Shown here: one piece after another, positions 25,549 to 34,253 of the stretch
How the letters are laid out: each line of letters begins with the position of its first letter
How positions within the stretch are numbered: the stretch's first letter is position 1
NCBI GenBank assembly: GCA_964502005.1
Contig: CAZCUX010000013.1
Span: 62,001 to 126,000 of the forward strand
DNA: 64,000 nucleotides
Reading direction: 5' to 3'
DNA from: CAJWOS01 sp964502005
GTDB lineage: Bacteria > Myxococcota_A > UBA796 > UBA2385
Notes under the pieces: generated by a model
Seen by the model: the letters and a program-made list of their open reading frames with translations, nothing else
Database searches by the model: none
Told to the model about the DNA's origin: nothing
Position numbers and translations under genes: made by a program

Positions 25549-26178
25549 TTAGCGTCCGGGTGGGGGGTCGCGCCGCTGGAGGACCAGTGTGAGCTCTGGT
25601 GCATCGGGGGTGATGGTCAACGGATTGCCAGCGTACCAGACCTCGGGGTCGAGGGGGCCGGGCTTGCCGTCTTGGTCTTCGTCGGCGAAGGCGCCGAGCC
25701 AGACTTGCGATGTAGATGCGGGAATCTGTAGGGTGAACGGACCGGGCGCTTCGAGACGCGCCATGCCTACAACGCCGGGCCGTGGACCGCCGCCGGACGC
25801 GGCGCGTTGGTCGCCATCGAACGCGTCGATGCGAATCGGTCCGCCTTTGTGGTCGGGCAGGACAACGACGCCGCGCACCGTGACGGATGCTTCGCCGCCG
25901 GGAGGCGGTGGCGCGCCGGCCTCGCCGGGGGCAGGTGCGGGGGGCGTGCCGGGTGCGGGAGGGGGGGCGGGCGCTGGCGTCGGTGCTGCGGCCTGCACCC
26001 GCTGGGGCGCGGGGGGCGACACTGTGGCGGGTGCATCGCCGGGGCGCGCGTCGCCATCGAGGGCCTCGGCGCGGTCGAGGATAGGGTCTCGTCCCGCGCA
26101 TGCGCTGCACAGCAGCCAGCTTGCTGCGACCCGCGGATGAGAAATTCGAAGAGGAAGCGTCTGCATTGGCAGAACCAT
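25549..26178 (-). CDS. Lipoprotein with Pro/Ala-rich linker
   Basis: A 209-residue protein. The N-terminus contains VAASWLLCSAC followed by AGRD, a plausible lipobox. Residues ~50-95 are an extreme Ala/Pro linker. The C-terminal ~110 residues form a beta-rich domain (ASVTVRGVVVLPDHKGGPIRIDAFDGDQ...PGPFTLQIPASTSQVWLGAFADEDQDGKPGPLD), reminiscent of carboxypeptidase-regulatory-like or small beta-sandwich domains. The start at 26178 follows AGGAT; ATG 26166 is an alternative. It is directly upstream of the glycosyltransferase. Function unknown. Confidence 0.65.
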   Translation of the reverse strand: MVLPMQTLPLRISHPRVAASWLLCSACAGRDPILDRAEALDGDARPGDAPATVSPPAPQRVQAAAPTPAPAPPPAPGTPPAPAPGEAGAPPPPGGEASVTVRGVVVLPDHKGGPIRIDAFDGDQRAASGGGPRPGVVGMARLEAPGPFTLQIPASTSQVWLGAFADEDQDGKPGPLDPEVWYAGNPLTITPDAPELTLVLQRRDPPPGR

Positions 26179-26242
26179 ATCCTATCCGCGCCCCCTTATG
26201 GGGACAGGACCAAGGGCTTCGGGGGACGCCTTTGTTGGGGCG

Positions 26243-26848
26243 CTAGGCCGGTTCCGGCGTGTCTGGCGCAGGGGACGGCATGTCTGCGGGGACCGCCAAG
26301 GTGGCCAGGCGTCCGTCAAATGCCGCCAATGCAGCGGTGGCGCCGCCCAAGCGCGCGATGGTGTCCGCGACGTTGACGTACCAGACCTCGGCGGTGGACG
26401 GCATTGCGCGGGTAGGCTTCGCTTTGGGCCCAAAGAGCGGCGAGCGCGTGTGGGTAGCCAGCACGTCGTCGATAACGGCGCGCACTTCGGTGGCGCGGGT
26501 GGGCAAAACGCCTGCAGCAAGTGCTCTTCGCAGCATCTCGCCGCGAATGAAGGTGTCGGCGGCGGCGTCTGCTGCGTCTTTTACCGTAAGAATATACACC
26601 AGTTTCTTGATGATTTTTTTGATGGGCCACCAGACGACACCCTGAAAGCAGCCCCACAGCAGGTTGTTGTTTTGGCGCACGAGGATTTCGACGTGCTGGC
26701 CTTCTAGCTCCGCGTTGTGGTGCTTGGCGAGGGAGCGCACAAGTTGTCGGCGGAGCGCGTCTTGAATCCACGCATCGACGAAGGGGAACGGAATCAACCC
26801 CGCCAAAGCGACCAGCCATGCGTGTTGGGCGACGAGTTTTCGTGCCAT
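26243..26848 (-). CDS. Hypothetical membrane-associated protein
   Basis: A 201-residue protein, not recognised. A hydrophobic N-terminal stretch (AWLVALAGLIPFPFVDAWIQDALRRQLV) and a second short one (LLWGCFQGVVWWPIKKIIKKLVYILTV) suggest membrane insertion or peripheral association. The centre is helical and the tail is Pro-rich (PADMPSPAPDTPEPA). The ATG at 26848 has GAGG 7 nt upstream. Its stop is 64 bp from the lipoprotein start, so one transcript is possible. Function unknown. Confidence 0.62.
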   Translation of the reverse strand: MARKLVAQHAWLVALAGLIPFPFVDAWIQDALRRQLVRSLAKHHNAELEGQHVEILVRQNNNLLWGCFQGVVWWPIKKIIKKLVYILTVKDAADAAADTFIRGEMLRRALAAGVLPTRATEVRAVIDDVLATHTRSPLFGPKAKPTRAMPSTAEVWYVNVADTIARLGGATAALAAFDGRLATLAVPADMPSPAPDTPEPA

Positions 26849-27160
26849 TGGAGGGCCTCGTTTTTGGTGCGCGGGAGAAGGTATCCGGCAGACAACCGTT
26901 GTGGGCCCTACAACGCAGCGAGCGCGGGTTTCATTGCGGCCACGGTGGATACAGACGATCCGCCTTGGGGCGACGGTTGGGCCGTCCGCGGGACTTGCGG
27001 TCGCCCATCTCTATCCACGGGGTCGAAAATGCCGTGACCGGGGACGGAAATGGCGCTTCGTTGTTGAGGACCGTGTAGACGGGCTGTCTGCAGATGGCGT
27101 TACAAATTTGCGGAATAAATAACGGCTGTAATTTGTATAAAATAGCTCCCAATACGCAGC
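26849..27160. other. 312-bp gap without a gene
   Basis: No convincing reading frame. The segment 27101-27160 is AT-rich and holds an 8-bp inverted repeat TACAAATT (27101-27108) / AATTTGTA (27130-27137), which lies just downstream of the gene ending at 27161 on the minus strand. It may be a transcript 3' end or part of the promoter for the gene starting at 26848. Confidence 0.4.
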
Positions 27161-28015
27161 TTATATGCCCATCGTCCGACGCTTGACAAGATCCCGCAGT
27201 GATGGTGGTATCGGTGGCATCGCGACGGGGCGGCCTTCACCCAGGGGGCCCAGCGACGGGAGGAGGTGGTCCCAGCCTGCGAGGTTTCCGCATTCGGGAA
27301 TCCCCATTTGTACGGAATCACAGCGCGGAATGCCGCTGCGGTCGCACTCGACCGCCAATCGAATGGCGTGGGTGCCGGGACCAATCGGCGCCGAGAGCAT
27401 CAGCATATGGCGCGAATCGGGGTTGGACCCCCGCACGCGCACATCGACCGCCGAGCCTTCCGTGGCCGACTGCACCCACGTGAGGTCGCCGCGCGCGCCG
27501 GGAGCGAGGTCGACGGCGATGATGGTGGACGTTGCGATGCCGCGGCGCAATCCGATGAGCTCCACCGACGCGCCGGCTTCGAGATGCAACCCGAGGAGGT
27601 CCATGGCGCCGTTGCGGCTGTTGCTTCGGTCAACCAGGCGCAAGCGCGCGTTGGCGCCGACCCAGGCTTCCGCTGAGCGCGAAATGAGGCCGCGGGCGAA
27701 GGGGTCGTCGAGGAGAAGGTCGACGCGGGCACCGGCGCCAATCGTGACGATATGATGGCGGGGGGCGCCATCGGGGTCGAGCGGGCGCGGACGCACGGTG
27801 GTCGTCGCACCGGCGGGAATTTCGATGAGGTGCCCATTTCCGCGGCCGAGATCCGATGGCTGGACCGTGGTGGGCGGCACCTCGGGGCCGACGAGCGACA
27901 TTCGACGCCGCGCGAGCGGGTGCATCGACGGCGTGTCGTCGAGTTGCCAAGCGCGCGACGCTCCGCCGCGACTGCGAACCGTCTTTTGGGGAATGGACGG
28001 GGAGAGTGGGCGCAT
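27161..28015 (-). CDS. Possible SufB/SufD-core-like beta-helix protein
   Basis: A 284-residue protein. The centre has repeating short strands (HIVTIGAGARVDLLLDD, AWVGANARLRLVDRS, LHLEAGASVELIGLRRGIATSTIIAVDLAPGARGDLTWVQSA), the look of the right-handed beta-helix of SufB/SufD. Family assignment is tentative: no other Fe-S assembly gene is nearby, and a Cys-containing C-terminal segment (VECDRSGIPRCDSVQMGIPECG) is unusual. The ATG at 28015 has GAGG 6 nt upstream. No signal peptide is visible, so it is probably cytoplasmic. Confidence 0.5.
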   Translation of the reverse strand: MRPLSPSIPQKTVRSRGGASRAWQLDDTPSMHPLARRRMSLVGPEVPPTTVQPSDLGRGNGHLIEIPAGATTTVRPRPLDPDGAPRHHIVTIGAGARVDLLLDDPFARGLISRSAEAWVGANARLRLVDRSNSRNGAMDLLGLHLEAGASVELIGLRRGIATSTIIAVDLAPGARGDLTWVQSATEGSAVDVRVRGSNPDSRHMLMLSAPIGPGTHAIRLAVECDRSGIPRCDSVQMGIPECGNLAGWDHLLPSLGPLGEGRPVAMPPIPPSLRDLVKRRTMGI

Positions 28016-28490
28016 CGTGGCCTCGCTCGCGACGGGTGGTCCCTGCGGTCCCGCAGTTCAGGCATTGTGCCATAGAGATTCGCAATTGGAAGGGGGGAAA
28101 CCCGCGAGAAACCGAATCGTGTGCAATATCAAGATTTCGGTCAATTTCGGCGTTGTGCCAATGTCTGCACGAACGTGCGTAAATGCTGACATTTACGGTG
28201 TTTATGGTGTGTCGCGCCAAGAGCACGATTCCAACGTTGGGCGCGCCCTGCGTCGGAAACCGCAGTGGAAATCGGTGACAATTCCCCGGGGCGGCTTCGA
28301 ATCTGGTGCAACGCTTCGTGATGTTCGCCGATGATTCGCCGTGGTTGGCGGTTCGCACGCGCTTCTTCGAAACAGAGCGGGACTGCGCGTAGAGAAGTGC
28401 TCCCGCGCATCGGCCATTTCTCCAAGCGACGCGCCAGTTCGTCCACACGGCGATATGCGTCGGGCGTGTTTCATCCGTATGGAGTATTCG
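28016..28490. other. 475-bp divergent intergenic region
   Basis: Lies between the minus-strand gene starting at 28015 and the S9 peptidase. No gene is seen. 28090-28240 is AT-richer than its surroundings and carries two adjacent inverted repeats (28167-28197), described separately. It should contain promoters for both flanking genes, but I cannot place -10/-35 elements confidently. Confidence 0.4.
28167..28197. promoter_or_regulatory. Two adjacent inverted repeats
   Basis: GCACG-AA-CGTGC (28167-28178) is directly followed by CGTAAATG-CTGA-CATTTACG (28178-28197). Both are perfect. Their position in a divergent promoter region suggests operators for one or two regulators; an RNA hairpin in the S9 peptidase leader is the alternative. 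Confidence 0.4.
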
Positions 28491-30647
28491 ATGGTATTGG
28501 CGCACCGTTTTGGCTGGTTGTTGTTGGGGTTGCCTTCGGGTATTGCATTGGCGCAAGAAACCGCGCCCACGACGGACGACCCGTTCCTCTGGCTAGAAGA
28601 GGTAGAAGGGACAGCGGCCCTCGATTGGGTACGAGGCCAAAACGAGCGCACGGTCGCGGCATACGGCAGCACGGAGAGCTTCAAGAGCACCGAAGCGCGG
28701 ATGTTGGCCGCCCTCGACTCCACCGACAAGATTCCGGGCGTCGTGCAGATGGGCGATTGGCTCTACAACTTCTGGCGGGATGGCGAGCACCCGCGTGGTG
28801 TTTGGCGGCGCACCTCTTGGGCGTCCTACCGCACCGAAGCGCCCGAATGGGAGGTGGTGCTCGATGTCGATGCGCTCGCGACAGCGGAGTCGGAGAGCTG
28901 GGTTTGGCACGGCGCCGACTGCCTTCAGCCCGCATACCAGCGCTGCTTGGTGCGCCTGTCGCCGGGTGGTACGGACGCGGATGTCGTGCGCGAGTTTGAT
29001 GTGCCGTCCAAGGCGTTTGTGGAGGGCGGGTTTCAGGTGCCGTTGGCCAAGTCCGACACCGCTTGGGTGGACATCGACCATTTGTTCGTTGGCTCAGACT
29101 TTGGCGAAGGTACGCTTACGGAGTCCGGCTATCCGCGCACCACACGCTTGTGGACCCGCGGTACTCCCCTCGAATCGGCGCCGGTGGTCTTCGAGGGAAA
29201 TGCGTCGGATATTGCGGTCGTCGGTTACCGCTCGTCTACCTTCTCTGGCGACCAAGAAATGTATGGTCGCAACTTTGTGGTGCAAGCCCTCACCTTCTTC
29301 ACGGATGACTTGTACGAGGTGACGGAAAAGGGTAATGTACGAATTGAAAAGCCCGACCACACCCAAGCGACCGTCATCGCGAACCATATCTACTTTGAGC
29401 CGCGCAAAGACTGGGAGGTAGACGGCGTCACTTACCCGTCCGGCTCGTTGCTGGCGGCGGACTACAAAAAGTGGATGAAAGGCAAGCGAAAGCTCACCGT
29501 ATTGTTCACGCCCACGGAGCGCGTCAGCTTGCAGCGGTGGACCCACACCAAAGACCACCTGTTCTTGACGATTCTCGACAATGTACGCACGCGCGTGGAG
29601 ATGGTCACGCCTGCGGGCAAGTCCTGGACCCACACGCCATTGGGGGGGCTGCCGGAGCTCGCGAGTGTGTCGATTGGCGCGGTGGACTCCAACACCTCGA
29701 ACGACGTGTGGGTGGACATCACCGACTTCCTCACGCCCACTTCCTTGGGCGTTTTGTCCCCCGGTGGGCAGTTGGAGGTGCTCAAGACCACCCCTGCTTT
29801 CTTCAATGCAGAAACGCATACCGTTACGCAGCATATGGCGAAATCGAAGGATGGTACAGAAGTCCCATATTTCCAAGTCGCACCGAAAGTGATTCCTGAT
29901 GGCGGTCTGCCCACACTTCTCTATGGGTACGGTGGGTTTGAAGTATCCCTTCTTCCGTACTACTCCTCGACGGTGGGGATTGGGTGGATTGAGCGTGGGG
30001 GCGCCTACGTCGTCGCCAATATTCGTGGCGGCGGCGAGTTTGGTCCCCGTTGGCACCAAGCGGCCCTCAAAGAAAAGCGTCACAAAGCCTATGAAGACTT
30101 TGCAGCGGTGGGCGAAGACTTGGTCCAGCGCGGTGTAACGACGGTGCCGGCGCTAGGAATCCAAGGTGGTTCCAACGGTGGTTTGTTGATGGGCAATATG
30201 TACGCGACTTACCCAGACCATTGGGGCGCCGTGGTCTGCCAGGTGCCGTTGCTCGATATGCGCCGCTATACGAAGCTTCTGGCAGGCGCGAGCTGGGCTG
30301 GCGAGTATGGCGACCCCGATGACCCTGCCCAGTGGTCGTTCATTCAGCAGTATTCGCCGTATCACTCCACAAAGATGTCCGACGCGCATCCCCCCATTCT
30401 CTTTACCACCTCGACGCGCGACGACCGCGTGCATCCAGGCCACGCGCGAAAGATGGCGGCGCGCCTCCTGGAAGCGGGCAAGGATGTGGCCTACTACGAA
30501 AACATCGAAGGGGGACACGGGGGCGCGGCAAACAATGCGCAGCAGGCATTTATGCGCACATTGGCCTATGAGTTTTTGTGGCGCCAACTGACCGGTGACG
30601 CGCCCAAAGAAGCGGCCGCACCCGAAGAGACCGCGGCGCCGCAATAA
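28491..30647 (+). CDS. Secreted S9 prolyl-oligopeptidase-family serine peptidase
   Basis: A 718-residue enzyme with an N-terminal signal peptide (LAHRFGWLLLGLPSGIALAQE). The S9A N-terminal signature DDPFLWLEEVEG is followed by a beta-propeller and an alpha/beta-hydrolase catalytic domain. The catalytic Ser561 lies in GGSNGG, the acid in STRDDRVHP (644/645) and His676 in EGGHGG; NIRGGGEFGPRWH is the usual oxyanion-side motif. The size is normal for the family. The ATG at 28491 was chosen for GGAG at 28481-28484; upstream ATGs at 28455 and 28479 lack this. It would cleave short peptides, often after Pro, in the periplasm or outside. The tail is Ala/Glu/Pro-rich. Confidence 0.92.
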   Translation: MVLAHRFGWLLLGLPSGIALAQETAPTTDDPFLWLEEVEGTAALDWVRGQNERTVAAYGSTESFKSTEARMLAALDSTDKIPGVVQMGDWLYNFWRDGEHPRGVWRRTSWASYRTEAPEWEVVLDVDALATAESESWVWHGADCLQPAYQRCLVRLSPGGTDADVVREFDVPSKAFVEGGFQVPLAKSDTAWVDIDHLFVGSDFGEGTLTESGYPRTTRLWTRGTPLESAPVVFEGNASDIAVVGYRSSTFSGDQEMYGRNFVVQALTFFTDDLYEVTEKGNVRIEKPDHTQATVIANHIYFEPRKDWEVDGVTYPSGSLLAADYKKWMKGKRKLTVLFTPTERVSLQRWTHTKDHLFLTILDNVRTRVEMVTPAGKSWTHTPLGGLPELASVSIGAVDSNTSNDVWVDITDFLTPTSLGVLSPGGQLEVLKTTPAFFNAETHTVTQHMAKSKDGTEVPYFQVAPKVIPDGGLPTLLYGYGGFEVSLLPYYSSTVGIGWIERGGAYVVANIRGGGEFGPRWHQAALKEKRHKAYEDFAAVGEDLVQRGVTTVPALGIQGGSNGGLLMGNMYATYPDHWGAVVCQVPLLDMRRYTKLLAGASWAGEYGDPDDPAQWSFIQQYSPYHSTKMSDAHPPILFTTSTRDDRVHPGHARKMAARLLEAGKDVAYYENIEGGHGGAANNAQQAFMRTLAYEFLWRQLTGDAPKEAAAPEETAAPQ

Positions 30648-30753
30648 CAGGGAGAGACCCCGCCCCAATCGCTGACTTGGGTTTCGTGAATCCAAAATCG
30701 TATGTAGCGTGTCGGTGGTACACGCCACCGCACCGCCATCCGGGTGTTGGTGC

Positions 30754-32805
30754 TCAATCGGTGGCGGGCGGGAGAACGTCGTCGCGGGCAAGCCAATGGG
30801 GTAGCTCGCGGGCGAGCGCCCCTTGGTCGATGGGCTTGGTCAAAAACCCTATCATTCCCGCATCCGTGGCCTGCGCTTTGTCGTTCGGCAAGACGCTCGC
30901 GGAAAAAGCGACGACGGGGGGGCTAGCGTTGCCCATGCTCGACCGAATTCTGCGGGTAGCCTCAAAGCCGTCCATGTCCGGCATCTGACAGTCCATCAGC
31001 ACGAGGTCGAAGGGCTGTTGGTGGATGAGGTCGAGCGCTTCGGTTCCCGACCGCGCGGTGGTGACGCGCACGCCAAAGCGGCGCAAGATATTGGTAGCGA
31101 CCAGCAGATTGACGCGGTTGTCGTCGACTACGAGCACCTCGCTTTGGGCGCCGTGTATCTCGGTCGTGGGTGCATCGGACGGGGAGAGGTCGTGGAGGAT
31201 GCGGTCCAGAGCATCGCTCCGCACCGGGCATTCGAGCACGCGCCAGACGGAGTCGGGGACGGACTCGGTGGAGAGGTTGTCGGTGAGCAGCACCACCGGC
31301 ACGTCGATAAAGCCGGCGCTGGCGGCTGCGCTGGGACCGTTTCGGACGAACACCATGCTGCAGCGGGCCATGGCGACGGGGTCGGAGCTTGTGACAACGT
31401 CGATGCACCGCGCGCCAAGGAGACGCAGCAACCGGTGACTCGGCTGGATGTCCGGACCAAACATTCCTACGCGGATACCGACTGCGGGGGGCACCGGACA
31501 CGAGCATTGGGGGGTGGGCAAAAACACCGAAACTTGGGTGCCGCGGCCGAGCTCGCTGCGAATCGAGAGGTTGCCTCCCATTGCGCGCACGAGACGCTCT
31601 ACGATGGACAAGCCAAGGCCCGTGCCGCCATGGCGACGGGTGGTCGATGCGTCGGCTTGTTCGAAGGGCACAAACATGCGCTCAATCATCTCCGGTGGGA
31701 TGCCGACGCCGGTGTCTTCGACGTCAAGCTGCATTCCACCGTCGACCGGTGCGGCGCGCAGCACGACTTCGCCGCCATGGGTGAACTTCACGGCGTTTCC
31801 GGCGAGGTTGTTGAGAATCTGCCGGATGCGGGTGGGGTCGCCCAACACCATGAGGGGTTCATCGGACCATCGGGCCATACGCACTTGGGTGCGGGGGGTC
31901 GCTTGGCTGCGAACAATCTGCACGCACTCCGCGAGAATATCGTCTACATCGAGAGGAATGCTCTCAAACTCCATCGCGCCCGCTTCGAGCTTGGAGTAGT
32001 CGAGGATGTCATTGACCGTCGCGAGAAGCTGTTGCCCGCTAGAAAGCGCTGTTTCAGCCAGGACTCTCGCCGCGGGAGGCAAAGAATGGGACAAGAGGGT
32101 CTCGGTGAGGCCCAAGGTGCCGGTCAGGGGCGTGCGAATTTCGTGACTTGTTGCGGCGAGGAAGCGGTCGCGAGCGACAAGTGCGGCCAATGCGTGACTT
32201 TCGGCTTCTCGCCGTGCTTCGTTGTCTTTGCGGAGCTGGACGTTGAGGCGAATGGTCTGCCGACGCGCGTGGTCGAGGCGGGACACGACGACAAATACAA
32301 ACGCGGTCATCCCCACCGTATACAGCCCGAACGACATCGTGCGAAACATTTCGCGATGGAGGGGCGGGATGATGTCAATCGCGCCGTCGTGGGTGGACTC
32401 GTAGGCAAGGCTTGCGCACATCATCACGAACGTGAGCAGCAACGTTGCCGTGAGGCCGCGACGGTCGAGCAACATATAGCCCAGCACCGGGATGAGCGCG
32501 TACCACGCACCGTTGATGCTCTGAATGCCGCCGATGAGGTTGACCGTCAAAAAGATAGTGACGGCGGCGACAACGACGATTGCCTTGCGAAGCCAGCGCA
32601 GTGGTCCACGCGCGAGAATCGTGATGGACAATGCGGTTTGAATAAACGCCAGCAGGATGACCGCCCAAGCCAGAGGACCGGTTTGGAGGGTCCAGTGGGT
32701 GACGGCATAAGGAACCAAAACGAGGGGACCCAGCCACACGGCCGCGCTCGTGGCTGCGGTCGTGTGGTCGGTGGTGTCGAAGGAATCCTCGTCTGCCCGA
32801 ATCAT
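30754..32805 (-). CDS. Hybrid histidine kinase (membrane sensor, HisKA-HATPase-pseudo-REC-REC)
   Basis: A 683-residue kinase. Residues ~20-185 hold about six membrane segments with short loops and no separate sensor domain. The core has FLAATSHEIRTPLTGTLGL (H-box), a full HATPase (QILNNLAGNAVKFT, DTGVGIPP, GTGLGLSI), then a degenerate receiver-like region (VGIRVGMFGPDIQPSHRLLRLLG, no clear phospho-Asp). The final receiver is intact (VLVVDDNRVN, Asp in LVLMDCQMPDMDG, TKPID). The architecture resembles BarA/ArcB-like hybrids but lacks an Hpt domain, so a phosphotransfer protein should lie elsewhere. Confidence 0.88.
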   Translation of the reverse strand: MIRADEDSFDTTDHTTAATSAAVWLGPLVLVPYAVTHWTLQTGPLAWAVILLAFIQTALSITILARGPLRWLRKAIVVVAAVTIFLTVNLIGGIQSINGAWYALIPVLGYMLLDRRGLTATLLLTFVMMCASLAYESTHDGAIDIIPPLHREMFRTMSFGLYTVGMTAFVFVVVSRLDHARRQTIRLNVQLRKDNEARREAESHALAALVARDRFLAATSHEIRTPLTGTLGLTETLLSHSLPPAARVLAETALSSGQQLLATVNDILDYSKLEAGAMEFESIPLDVDDILAECVQIVRSQATPRTQVRMARWSDEPLMVLGDPTRIRQILNNLAGNAVKFTHGGEVVLRAAPVDGGMQLDVEDTGVGIPPEMIERMFVPFEQADASTTRRHGGTGLGLSIVERLVRAMGGNLSIRSELGRGTQVSVFLPTPQCSCPVPPAVGIRVGMFGPDIQPSHRLLRLLGARCIDVVTSSDPVAMARCSMVFVRNGPSAAASAGFIDVPVVLLTDNLSTESVPDSVWRVLECPVRSDALDRILHDLSPSDAPTTEIHGAQSEVLVVDDNRVNLLVATNILRRFGVRVTTARSGTEALDLIHQQPFDLVLMDCQMPDMDGFEATRRIRSSMGNASPPVVAFSASVLPNDKAQATDAGMIGFLTKPIDQGALARELPHWLARDDVLPPATD

Positions 32806-32854
32806 GACAGACCATCGGCTTCACCCGCGACGACCTGAACCCGAGTTGGCTTGA

Positions 32855-33496
32855 CTATTTGCAGTCTTTTGTGAGGGGAACCGTGGCGGTAATTTCGACA
32901 TCGGGCCAAAGCTTGCTGAGGCCGTCCGAGCCTTTGTGAAGGTCCTCGCAGACCTTGTTGAGCGCATCGAGCGCAGGGGTTGCACCCCACGTCGACACAT
33001 CCAAGCTACCGGACACCACAAAGCTATCGCCTTCGCCCGTAGCAATTTGTACGGGGACGTCGTGCGTGGCGCCGTTCATGGTCACCGAAAGCGTTCCCGC
33101 CGTTTCGGAGGTAACCGACAAGGTCCCCTTGAGGTGCGCCGTGTCGGTCATGCCGCCAAAAAATGTCTCCGCAATCTTCTTGTCGCGGTCGGGATTTTTG
33201 GAATCGACGGACGCGGTGTCGATGTCGAAGGTCAACCCGTTGAGGGCCTTCCACGCGGCGTCACCAGCGGTCGCGTTCGCGATTGCAACGCTGGCGAAAC
33301 CGCCGCCAACGCCGGTCTTTTCGGTAAACTTGAACGCCTTCCAACCCATCGTGACGCCACCGGTGTTGGCGGACCACTGGCAGCTCGGCGCTGCGGGCGC
33401 CGCGGGCGCTGCGGGGGCGGCGGCGGGTGCAGCGGGTGCGGGCTGGTCGTTGCAGGCAACGGAAAGCAGGACGAGGGGCAAAATCAAGCGGGTCAT
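32855..33496 (-). CDS. YceI-like lipoprotein
   Basis: A 213-residue lipoprotein: the signal MTRLILPLVLLSVAC ends in Cys15, followed by an Ala/Pro linker. The remainder resembles the YceI lipocalin-like fold in its order of segments (AFKFTEKTGVGGGFASV; GLTFDIDTASVDSKNPDRDKKIAETFF; LKGTLSVTSETAGTLSVTMNGATHDVPVQ), including the typical Asp-Arg-rich stretch after the second strand. YceI proteins bind isoprenoid-type lipids in the periplasm. The C-terminus (LSKLWPDVEITATVPLTKDC) is consistent. The start at 33496 gives the lipobox. It is divergent from queD. Confidence 0.75.
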   Translation of the reverse strand: MTRLILPLVLLSVACNDQPAPAAPAAAPAAPAAPAAPSCQWSANTGGVTMGWKAFKFTEKTGVGGGFASVAIANATAGDAAWKALNGLTFDIDTASVDSKNPDRDKKIAETFFGGMTDTAHLKGTLSVTSETAGTLSVTMNGATHDVPVQIATGEGDSFVVSGSLDVSTWGATPALDALNKVCEDLHKGSDGLSKLWPDVEITATVPLTKDCK

Positions 33497-33706
33497 CAGG
33501 GGCTCCAGAAGGTGCAGGAGTGGACTTCGGGGCGTCGTATCCCATCTGGCGACGACGCCCCAACGCGGGGGCGTTCCCGAAGCCGAATACGGGGCCTTCG
33601 TGGGCCTTCGTGGGGCGGTCTCCTGCTTCCTGGCGTGCCGCAGTCCGGCGTTTGGATTCGGCGGCTCGCAGTGGGCCGGATAGGAGGTGGCTCCCCCGGA
33701 GCTACA

Positions 33707-34153
33707 ATGGTCACCTGCACGCGACGCATCGAATGGGATGCGATGCACCGGATTCCACGCCATGAAAGTAAGTGCCGCGCGTTTCATGGCCACCGGTACG
33801 TCGCCGAAATCACCTGCTACGTCCCCGCATTGGATGCGCTCGGGCGGGTCATTGATTTTGGCGTGGTAAAAGAGCGCGTTGGCGGGTGGGTCGACGCAAA
33901 TTGGGACCACACGGCGATTCTCCAGCGCACAGATCCGGAGGCTCCCCCCATTGCGGAAACAAACGCCCGAATGGGGCGGCCGGTTTATTGGACGGAGCAA
34001 CCGCCCACCGCAGAGGTCATGGTCGCGCTGTTGGCGGAGCAAGCTGCGCGATTGCTCGCGGACACCGGTGTCACCGTCACGCGCATCCGCTTGTGGGAAA
34101 CGCCCAATGGCTCGGCGGAATGGTGTCTCGACCCCGCGGGTGCCCCCGCATGA
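33707..34153 (+). CDS. queD: 6-pyruvoyltetrahydropterin synthase / QueD family protein
   Basis: A 148-residue pterin-synthase-fold enzyme. Zn ligands are in MHRIPRH and HGHRY, with the active-site Cys just before in ESKCRAFHGHRYVAEI. WDHTAIL and the C-terminal RLWETPNGSAEW (Glu) complete the family pattern. Either QueD (7-carboxy-7-deazaguanine pathway to queuosine) or a PTPS is possible; QueD is likelier in bacteria. No queC, queE or queF lies nearby. The ATG at 33707 has GGAG five bases upstream. Confidence 0.85.
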   Translation: MVTCTRRIEWDAMHRIPRHESKCRAFHGHRYVAEITCYVPALDALGRVIDFGVVKERVGGWVDANWDHTAILQRTDPEAPPIAETNARMGRPVYWTEQPPTAEVMVALLAEQAARLLADTGVTVTRIRLWETPNGSAEWCLDPAGAPA

Positions 34154-34174
34154 AGCAACGGTCGCAGGCTATTG

Positions 34175-34221
34175 CGGACGATCGCGGACAAAAAGTACCC
34201 TACTCGGACAAAAAATGTCCG
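34175..34221. promoter_or_regulatory. Helically phased CGGAC repeats
   Basis: CGGAC occurs at 34175, 34185 and 34205 (10- and 20-bp steps), and its inverse GTCCG at 34217-34221. The last two form a perfect hairpin CGGACA-AAAAA-TGTCCG (34205-34221). The stretch lies between queD and the phosphoesterase. Phasing on one helix face suggests cooperative protein binding; a weak terminator is the alternative. Confidence 0.4.
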
Positions 34222-34253
34222 CCATTGCGCGCGTTGGCGGGTGAAGGGCGCAG

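Noticed and set aside
26717..27037. Plus-strand 106-residue frame across the 26.9-kb gap
   Set aside because: It begins inside a better-supported minus-strand gene and shows no family features.
30823..32838. 671-residue plus-strand frame opposite the hybrid kinase
   Set aside because: Contains no domain; the minus strand encodes an unambiguous kinase with all motifs.
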